A stretch of DNA of 10,532 nt from Bacteroidales bacterium. Lineage in GTDB: Bacteria; Bacteroidota; Bacteroidia; Bacteroidales; UBA932. Of the stretch, positions 6,128 through 10,532 are shown one piece after another. Under the pieces are notes generated by a model. The model saw only the letters and a list, made by a program, of their open reading frames with translations, did not search any database and was not told the DNA's origin. Every line of letters starts with the position of its first letter. Position 1 is the first letter of the stretch. The stretch lies in the NCBI GenBank assembly GCA_024683255.1, contig JAIKYL010000104.1, positions 1 to 10,532 on the forward strand, written 5' to 3'. The translations under genes and the position numbers were made by a program.

Positions 6128-6147
6128 CATAATATTTTTAACAGTAT

Positions 6148-7236
6148 ATGAATCTCTTTCCAGATCTTGAGAAAGTATATACCCGGGACAAACTGAACGC
6201 CCGGGAGGCCCAGCGCCTGGCAGAATTCATCGCCTGGGGGCCCATGGTGTTCCAGGTGAGCCGGTTAATGGTCAAATTCGGCATCCTTGAGCGTCTTCGG
6301 GACAAGGAGATGACCCTCCAGGAAATTGCCGATGCCGCAGGCCTTTCGGAATATGCCGCAAAAGTCCTTATGGAGGCCTCCCTCAGTGTGGGAACCGTTA
6401 TCATTGACACGGAAACGGACCGCTACTCCATCACCAAAACCGGCTGGTTCCTTCTTAACGACCCTGCCACCCGCGTGAACCTGGACTTCAACCACGATGT
6501 GAATTACGAAGGCTTCTTCAAGCTGGAGGAATCCCTCAAGGAAGGCCGTCCTGCCGGACTGGAACACTTTGGCTCCTGGCCCACCATCTACGAAGGCCTG
6601 TCCTCCCTTCCAGAGCAGGTGCAGAAGAGCTGGTTTGGATTTGACCACTTTTACAGCGACCATTCCTTCGACCTGGCCCTTCCCATCGTCTTCGAACGCA
6701 AACCTCGCAAATTGATGGATGTAGGCGGCAATACAGGCCGATTCGCCCAGCGCTGCGTGGCCTATGACAAGGACGTGGAAGTTACCATCGTGGACCTGCC
6801 GCAGCAGATCGGCCTCATGAAAAAAGCCACGGCCGATGATCCCAACGCCGTGCGCATTCACGGTTTTGGCACCAACATGCTGGAGGATACCAATGATTTC
6901 CCGCAGGACCTGCATCCGGACGCCATCTGGATGAGCCAGTTCCTGGACTGCTTCAGCGAGCCGCAGATCCTCAGCATCCTCAAGCGCGCTGCCAAGGTGA
7001 TGGATAGCAATACACGCTTGTTCATTATGGAAACCTTCTGGGACCGCCAGCGCTTTGAGCCCGCCGCCCTGTGCCTCACCATGACCAGCCTGTATTTCAC
7101 GGTAATGGCCAACGGCAATTCCAAGATGTACCATTCGGACGATATGATCCGCCTCGTCCATGAGGCCGGCCTGAAAGTTGATACTATCCACGACGGCCTG
7201 GGGCAGGGTCACAGCATAGTTGTTTGTAAAAAGTAA
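6148..7236 (+). CDS. SAM-dependent O-methyltransferase-like protein, first gene of the polyene cluster
   Basis: A 362-aa class I methyltransferase of the acetylserotonin O-methyltransferase-like architecture. The N-terminal half (about 28-180) is helical and holds a winged-helix dimerisation part, MTLQEIADAAGLSEYAAKVL (55-74). The C-terminal catalytic domain opens with the SAM-binding motif LMDVGGNTG (189-197), followed by acidic Asp216 in TIVDLPQQ, which should hold the ribose. Where plant and fungal members have the catalytic base in VLHDW, this protein has QFLDCFSEPQ (264-273), so the histidine is not conserved; Asp267 is at or near that place. The METFWDRQ stretch (294-301) and the C-terminal GHSIVVCKK complete the fold. 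It leads the operon, 6 nt ahead of the carrier protein gene, so a role in methylating the aryl head or a related intermediate is likely by context but not proven. Confidence 0.85.
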   Translation: MNLFPDLEKVYTRDKLNAREAQRLAEFIAWGPMVFQVSRLMVKFGILERLRDKEMTLQEIADAAGLSEYAAKVLMEASLSVGTVIIDTETDRYSITKTGWFLLNDPATRVNLDFNHDVNYEGFFKLEESLKEGRPAGLEHFGSWPTIYEGLSSLPEQVQKSWFGFDHFYSDHSFDLALPIVFERKPRKLMDVGGNTGRFAQRCVAYDKDVEVTIVDLPQQIGLMKKATADDPNAVRIHGFGTNMLEDTNDFPQDLHPDAIWMSQFLDCFSEPQILSILKRAAKVMDSNTRLFIMETFWDRQRFEPAALCLTMTSLYFTVMANGNSKMYHSDDMIRLVHEAGLKVDTIHDGLGQGHSIVVCKK

Positions 7237-7242
7237 TTGATT

Positions 7243-7485
7243 ATGAGCATAGAACAGATTGAAGAAAAAGTAAAGGCCTTCCTGGTGGAAGAACTTGAAA
7301 TAGACGAGGATAAAATTTACGGCGAAGCCCGTCTCAAGGAAGACATGGGCATTGACTCGCTGGAGGTTGTGGACGTGGTGGTCCTGGTGGAGCAGGAGTT
7401 CGGTTTCAAGATGAAGCCGGAGGATTTCAAGGAGCTCCACACCCTGGACCAGTTCTGCCAGTTTATCGCCCAGCGGATTGGCTGA
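7243..7485 (+). CDS. Acyl carrier protein
   Basis: An 80-aa carrier protein that holds growing acyl chains on a phosphopantetheine arm. The attachment site is Ser39 in MGIDSLEVVDVV, followed by the acidic helix II that docks partner enzymes (EVVDVVVLVEQEFGF). The four-helix layout is normal: helix I at 3-16, helix II at 39-53, short helix III near 59-64 and helix IV at 67-78. I choose ATG 7243 (MSIEQIEEKV) over TTG 7237, which would add two residues. It follows the methyltransferase stop by 6 nt and its last 8 nt overlap the acyltransferase start, so it is dedicated to this cluster rather than being the housekeeping AcpP. Confidence 0.93.
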   Translation: MSIEQIEEKVKAFLVEELEIDEDKIYGEARLKEDMGIDSLEVVDVVVLVEQEFGFKMKPEDFKELHTLDQFCQFIAQRIG

Positions 7486-8362
7486 ACTCTCCCATAAGCC
7501 CTGGAAAGGAGCCACTGACGGAACGCCCTGGATGCACAGGGCGCTCATCTGGCTTTTCCGCTGGATGCCCCTGAGGGCCATGTATGGAATCATGGCCACG
7601 GCCATTCCGGTCTATGTCATCGTGGATGGAAGGGGGCGGAAGGCATCCTACCGCTTTTTTCGCAGGCGGATGGGCTGGGGAAGGGCCAAATCGGCCTGGC
7701 ACGTGTTCCTGAACATGTTTAACATGGGTAAGGCCGTGATGGACCGCTTTGCCGTATATGCCGGAAGGGAGTTTGCCATGACGGGGGACCACATTATCCT
7801 GTACAACGCCCTCAAGCCGGAAGAAACGCCTTTCATGCTGCTGGCTTCGCACGTGGGCAATTACGAGATTTCGGGCTATATGCTCCGGACGCCCAAGTCC
7901 ATGAAGACGCTGGTGTATTCCGGTGAGGCGGTGACGGTGATGCAGAACCGCATGCGTCTCTTTGGGGACTGCAACATAGAGATGGTGCCCGTCAAAGAGG
8001 ACCTGTCGCACATTTTTGTGCTTAACGCGGCGCTGGCAGACAATGAGATTGTGTCCATGCCGGCCGACAGGACGCTGGGCTCCTCCAAGGCGGTCCGATG
8101 CCGGTTTTTCGGCGAGGAAGCCGCTTTCCCGGCAGGTCCGTTTACGCTGGCAGTGCGCCGCGGAGCCACACCTTTTGCGGTGTTCGTGGTGAAGGAATCC
8201 TCCAAGGTTTTCCGCGCCATCGTAGAGGAACTGAGGGTGAAGGAAGGCGGCAGTGCCGATGAGAAGGTGAAGGCCCTGGCCGAAGACTATGCGGCCGTGC
8301 TGGAACGGGTGGCAAAAGCCTATCCGGACCAGTGGTTTAATTTTTATGACTTTTGGAAATAA
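7478..8362 (+). CDS. LpxL/HtrB-like lipid acyltransferase
   Basis: A 294-aa inner-membrane-associated acyltransferase of the lipid A biosynthesis (LABLAT) family, expected to move an acyl chain, here probably the polyene, from carrier protein to a lipid acceptor. The catalytic dyad motif is HVGNYE (His125, Glu130), the family HX4(D/E). Further family marks are MPADRT (194-199), FPAGPFTLA (217-225) and the C-terminal YPDQWFNFYDFW (282-293). One hydrophobic N-terminal segment (about 31-50) would anchor it. The TTG at 7478 overlaps the carrier gene by 8 nt and is preferred because it restores the WKGATDGTPWMHR opening typical of the family in Bacteroidota; the first ATG (7532, Met19) would delete it. 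Its stop TAA overlaps the dehydratase ATG by one base. Confidence 0.88.
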   Translation: MAELSHKPWKGATDGTPWMHRALIWLFRWMPLRAMYGIMATAIPVYVIVDGRGRKASYRFFRRRMGWGRAKSAWHVFLNMFNMGKAVMDRFAVYAGREFAMTGDHIILYNALKPEETPFMLLASHVGNYEISGYMLRTPKSMKTLVYSGEAVTVMQNRMRLFGDCNIEMVPVKEDLSHIFVLNAALADNEIVSMPADRTLGSSKAVRCRFFGEEAAFPAGPFTLAVRRGATPFAVFVVKESSKVFRAIVEELRVKEGGSADEKVKALAEDYAAVLERVAKAYPDQWFNFYDFWK

Positions 8363-8787
8363 TGGATTTCCGCAGCATACCCATCGGCAGCATCCTGCCC
8401 CAGCAACCTCCGTTCCGCTTTGTGGACCATTTGGAGAGCTATTCGGAGGAGGTCACGGAAGTGTCCTTCACCGTGCGGGAGGATACCATGCTGGTAGAGG
8501 ACGGCCATTTGAGCGCCGCCGGTATTATGGAGCACATGGCTCAGGCCAGTGCCGCCAGGGTGGGTTATGTAACGGTATATATCCTGCATAAGCCGGTGAG
8601 CATCGGCTTCATCGGCCAGATAAAGAACTTTGTGCTAAACCGCTTGCCCGCACTGGGGGAGGAATTGCACACCAAGGTGTTCCTGAAGCAGGAGATCTTT
8701 GGTATTTCGCTGGCCGATATAGAGGTTTGCTCCGGCAATGACCTGCTGGCTTCGGCCACGCTTAAAACTGCATTGAACAATGACTAG
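8362..8787 (+). CDS. Hot-dog fold 3-hydroxyacyl-ACP dehydratase (ApeI/ApeP-like)
   Basis: A 141-aa single hot-dog protein that should remove water from 3-hydroxyacyl-ACP to give the conjugated double bonds of the polyene. It opens with ILPQQPPFRFVDHLESY (11-27), the counterpart of LPHRxPFLLVD in FabZ. The catalytic pair is visible as His49 in EDGHLS and Glu57 in GIMEHMAQASA, matching the FabZ His/Glu arrangement. The strand FIGQIKNFVLNRLPALGE (83-100) is the usual tunnel segment. I choose ATG 8362, which forms a TAATG junction with the acyltransferase stop; an upstream TTG (8353) would overlap more deeply. The ketosynthase starts inside its last 8 nt. Confidence 0.88.
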   Translation: MDFRSIPIGSILPQQPPFRFVDHLESYSEEVTEVSFTVREDTMLVEDGHLSAAGIMEHMAQASAARVGYVTVYILHKPVSIGFIGQIKNFVLNRLPALGEELHTKVFLKQEIFGISLADIEVCSGNDLLASATLKTALNND

Positions 8788-10021
8788 TAATGTCTATATA
8801 ACGGGCTGCGGGGTCTGTACTCCGCTGGGAAATACGCCGCAGGAGGTATTTCGGGCGGTGCGGGAAGGGAAATCTGCCCTCCGTCTGCATCGGGATGCTT
8901 TTGGCTTCGAGGAGCCCGTATTTGCATCGCTGTTCCCGCGGGAGGGGGTGGAAGGCTCGCTGTTCCAGGCCATCTGCCAGAAGGCGGCAAAGGCTGCCTT
9001 GGCCGATGCGGGGGTAGATGCCTCTTCACCGCGTACGGCGCTGGTGCTCTGCTCCGTTAAGGGGGAGATTGAGGCGTTGGGGACGGAGGATGTGACGCTG
9101 GCTGCATCGGCAAGGAAACTGGCCGATGGGCTGGGTATGGTAACAAAGCCGCTGGTGGTGTCCAATGCGTGCATTTCGGGCCTGGCGGGGATGGTGGAAG
9201 GCCGCAGACTGCTGCTGATGGGTCTGTACGACCATGTGCTGGTAGTAGGGGCAGAGGTGCAGTCCAAGTTCATTGTAACGGGTTTCCAGTCGCTGAAGGC
9301 GTTGTCCGACGAGGCGTGCAAGCCGTTCGATGCCAACCGCAAAGGCCTGAACCTTGGCGAAGCTGCTGCCGCAGTGGTGCTTTCAATGGGGCCGGAGGTA
9401 TGCTCCGCCTCCGCGAAAAATTATGCCGATGCTACGGCGAAGCACACCTCCAGCCCTAGATCTTCCAGTGCTAATGGCGAAAGCGCTCTTCAGAGCGCCC
9501 GGCCGGAGGCCGCGGGGGATAATAGGGGGCAGAGCCCCCTCAAGAGTCGATTGCCCGTCGATCTTATCGACGGGGTTATTAGGAATGATGCCAATCATAT
9601 ATCCGGGCCGTCGCGGACGGGCGAGGGGAGTTTCAATGCGCTGAGGTACCTGTTGCCGTTGGTGGATGAGGAGGATCTGGCTTTTGTGAGCGTGCACGGC
9701 ACTTCCACGCTGTATAACGACGAGATGGAATCCATAGCGCTGGATAGGGCTGGACTGTCGGAAGTGCCGGTATGTGCGCTGAAGGGCACTTTTGGGCATA
9801 CGATGGGTGCTGCGGGCATTCTGGAGACTATTATGGGTATGCTGGCGCTGGAGGAAGGAATCGTCCTTCCTACGCGCGGATTTGAAACCCTGGGGGTGAG
9901 CCGTCCGGTGAGCATATCGGCCTCCGAGCAAGCTGCAAAGGGGAATTGTTTCATCAAACTGTTGTCGGGATTCGGCGGCGTGAACGGCGCCATCCTGCTT
10001 AGAAAAGGAGGTAAAGAATGA
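8780..10021 (+). CDS. Beta-ketoacyl-ACP synthase (aryl-polyene type) with a repeat-derived insert
   Basis: A 413-aa condensing enzyme of the KAS I/II type that would extend carrier-bound chains with malonyl units. The thiolase-fold catalytic set is complete: Cys131 in SNACISG, His306 in VHGTSTLYND, Lys335 and His340 in LKGTFGHTMGAAG, and the C-terminal GFGGVNGAILL. GEAAAAVVLS (193-202) should lead within about 15 residues to GVIRNDANHISGPSRTGEG (265-283), but here about 60 residues intervene, rich in Ser, Ala, Arg, Pro and Gly (such as SSPRSSSANGESALQSARPE). That stretch is encoded by palindrome-rich DNA (9393-9574) and adds about 45 residues to a family usually near 365-375. The frame is intact and all catalytic residues survive. 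Start ATG 8780 overlaps the dehydratase by 8 nt; the stop TGA overlaps the next ATG in an ATGA. Confidence 0.92.
   Translation: MTSNVYITGCGVCTPLGNTPQEVFRAVREGKSALRLHRDAFGFEEPVFASLFPREGVEGSLFQAICQKAAKAALADAGVDASSPRTALVLCSVKGEIEALGTEDVTLAASARKLADGLGMVTKPLVVSNACISGLAGMVEGRRLLLMGLYDHVLVVGAEVQSKFIVTGFQSLKALSDEACKPFDANRKGLNLGEAAAAVVLSMGPEVCSASAKNYADATAKHTSSPRSSSANGESALQSARPEAAGDNRGQSPLKSRLPVDLIDGVIRNDANHISGPSRTGEGSFNALRYLLPLVDEEDLAFVSVHGTSTLYNDEMESIALDRAGLSEVPVCALKGTFGHTMGAAGILETIMGMLALEEGIVLPTRGFETLGVSRPVSISASEQAAKGNCFIKLLSGFGGVNGAILLRKGGKE
9393..9574. repeat. Array of consecutive short hairpins inside the ketosynthase gene
   Basis: Six palindromes follow each other: CGGAGG/CCTCCG (9393-9398, 9408-9413); GCCG/CGGC (9425-9428, 9435-9438); GCGCTCT/AGAGCGC (9483-9489, 9492-9498); GGCC/GGCC (9501-9504, 9508-9511); AGGGGGC/GCCCCCT (9524-9530, 9534-9540); and CCCGTCGAT/ATCGACGGG (9554-9562, 9566-9574). 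The last four are perfect and nearly contiguous over 92 bp, far denser than anywhere else in the coding DNA here. They coincide with the extra residues of the ketosynthase. The best explanation is a palindromic repeat element captured in frame. Confidence 0.7.
10005..10011 (+). promoter_or_regulatory. Full Shine-Dalgarno sequence
   Basis: AAGGAGG lies 6 nt ahead of the ATG at 10018, within the last codons of the ketosynthase. Strong Shine-Dalgarno matches are uncommon in Bacteroidota and no other start in this window has one. It supports the choice of start for the last gene, whose start overlaps the ketosynthase stop (ATGA). Confidence 0.65.
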
Positions 10022-10532
10022 GAACTGTAGAGATACCTGCCGGAACGGACCTTAACCAGCTGTACAGGGAGCAGGTGGGGGATTACCCCAAGTTTTTCAA
10101 GATGGATACGGCCTGCAAGCTGGGCTTCCTGGTGGCGGAGATGCTGGTGAAGGAGGATCCGGACCGCTTTGTGCCGCGGGAGGACCGTGCAGTGCTGGTT
10201 TTCAGCCGCAGCGGGTCCCTGGCCGATGACAAGAATTATGCAGAGTCCATGAAGGATTTCCCTTCACCGGCGCTGTTTGTATATACCCTGCCCAATACGG
10301 TGACGGGGGAGATTGCCATCCGAAATAAGTATGCCGGAGAGACATCGGCCTTCGTGCTGGAGGACTTTGACCCGGAACAGATTCTGGACCAGATAGTTCT
10401 GGCGTTCCAGGATCGGATGACACGCTCCGTGCTGGCGGCCTGGATAGACTGCCCGTCGGACGATAAGTGGACAGCCCGGGGCTGGCTCATAGACTGGCGG
10501 GACCTTGTGCCGCCGGAGGAGGAACACCACTG
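10018..10532 (+). CDS. Half-length ketosynthase-like protein without catalytic residues (may end at the window edge)
   Basis: The frame is open from ATG 10018 for 171 codons to the window end, where the last two bases are TG; if the next base is A or the codon is otherwise closed, the protein ends there. The sequence resembles the first half of a condensing enzyme: FFKMDTACKLGFLVAEML (26-43), a beta strand DRAVLVFSRSGSLADDKNY (56-74), then FPSPALFVYTLPNTVTGEIA (81-100) and IRNKYAGETSAFVLEDFD. In a real ketosynthase the nucleophilic Cys would come right after this, but here the matching place, TSAFVLEDF, has none, and no His motif follows. Such short KS-like proteins occur in polyene clusters of Bacteroidota, to my knowledge; by analogy with chain-length factors it may be a non-catalytic partner. 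It has a strong Shine-Dalgarno and 4-nt overlap with the ketosynthase. Confidence 0.8.
   Translation, partial: MRTVEIPAGTDLNQLYREQVGDYPKFFKMDTACKLGFLVAEMLVKEDPDRFVPREDRAVLVFSRSGSLADDKNYAESMKDFPSPALFVYTLPNTVTGEIAIRNKYAGETSAFVLEDFDPEQILDQIVLAFQDRMTRSVLAAWIDCPSDDKWTARGWLIDWRDLVPPEEEHH

Larger units (their letters stand above)
6086..6132. repeat. 9-bp perfect inverted repeat spanning divergent promoters
   Basis: TTATGCAAA (6086-6094) and TTTGCATAA (6124-6132) are exact reverse complements, 29 nt apart. Each half includes the TTTG of a -7 box: TATCTTTG going right and TAATTTTG going left. The symmetry may be an operator for one regulator acting on both sides, or simply two matching start regions. 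Confidence 0.5.

Noticed and set aside
6265..7605. 446-codon minus-strand open frame over the methyltransferase and carrier protein
   Set aside because: It is opposite two well-supported genes and spans their boundary; GC-rich codons produce such open shadows.
9393..9574. Frameshift or pseudogene in the ketosynthase
   Set aside because: Both flanks are in the same frame, no stop codon interrupts the gene and all catalytic residues are present.
9483..9574. Intrinsic terminator or integron-type recombination site in the ketosynthase
   Set aside because: No T-run follows the stems, and the hairpins lack the conserved core sites of attachment sequences.
1..10532. CRISPR array, tRNA, rRNA, insertion sequence or phage genes
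   Set aside because: No regularly spaced direct repeats, no cloverleaf-like sequence with a conserved T-arm and no transposase or integrase motifs were seen.

Overview
The window looks like a chromosomal piece from a member of the Bacteroidota, most likely Bacteroidales. Two things point there. Several leaders carry the TAnnTTTG -7 element of this phylum, and the best one is an exact TTTG-N19-TACCTTTG. The gene content also fits: a eukaryotic-type NADP isocitrate dehydrogenase, a GIN-domain (DUF2807) lipoprotein, a deoxyhypusine synthase-like protein, and the start of an aryl-polyene/flexirubin-type pigment-lipid cluster. No tRNA, rRNA, CRISPR array, insertion sequence or phage gene was seen.

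Layout. (1) 1-403: the 3' end of icd, followed by two look-alike hairpins (410-500). (2) 499-1425, minus strand: a glycerate dehydrogenase-like D-2-hydroxyacid dehydrogenase, converging on icd and divergent from (3) 1478-2008, an unrecognised 176-aa protein. (4) 2009-2281: an intergenic stretch holding two related, diverged palindromic elements, then a strong promoter. (5) 2282-4986: a four-gene operon of ABC ATPase, six-helix permease, short GntR/YtrA-type repressor and GIN-domain lipoprotein, closed by a bidirectional terminator at 5009-5042. (6) 5059-6027, minus strand: a deoxyhypusine synthase-family protein with no lysine at the usual catalytic position. (7) 6028-6147: a compact divergent promoter region with an inverted repeat and a short repeat-like sequence. 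(8) 6148-10532, running off the window: methyltransferase, acyl carrier protein, LpxL-like acyltransferase, hot-dog dehydratase, ketosynthase and a half-length ketosynthase-like protein. From the acyl carrier protein on, these genes overlap or nearly touch, so they form one transcription unit.

The last operon has the parts expected of a type II aryl-polyene assembly line. Intermediates would ride on the carrier protein, be extended by the ketosynthase (with partners beyond the window), dehydrated by the hot-dog enzyme, and the product methylated and moved to a membrane lipid by the acyltransferase. The naming of the pathway is inference from gene families and order. No ketoreductase, aryl starter enzyme or thioesterase is inside the window.

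The most unusual observation is inside the ketosynthase. About 180 bp (9393-9574) are packed with consecutive short perfect hairpins and encode roughly 45 extra residues in a variable loop, without breaking the reading frame. This looks like in-frame capture of palindromic repeat DNA by an essential catalytic gene of the cluster.
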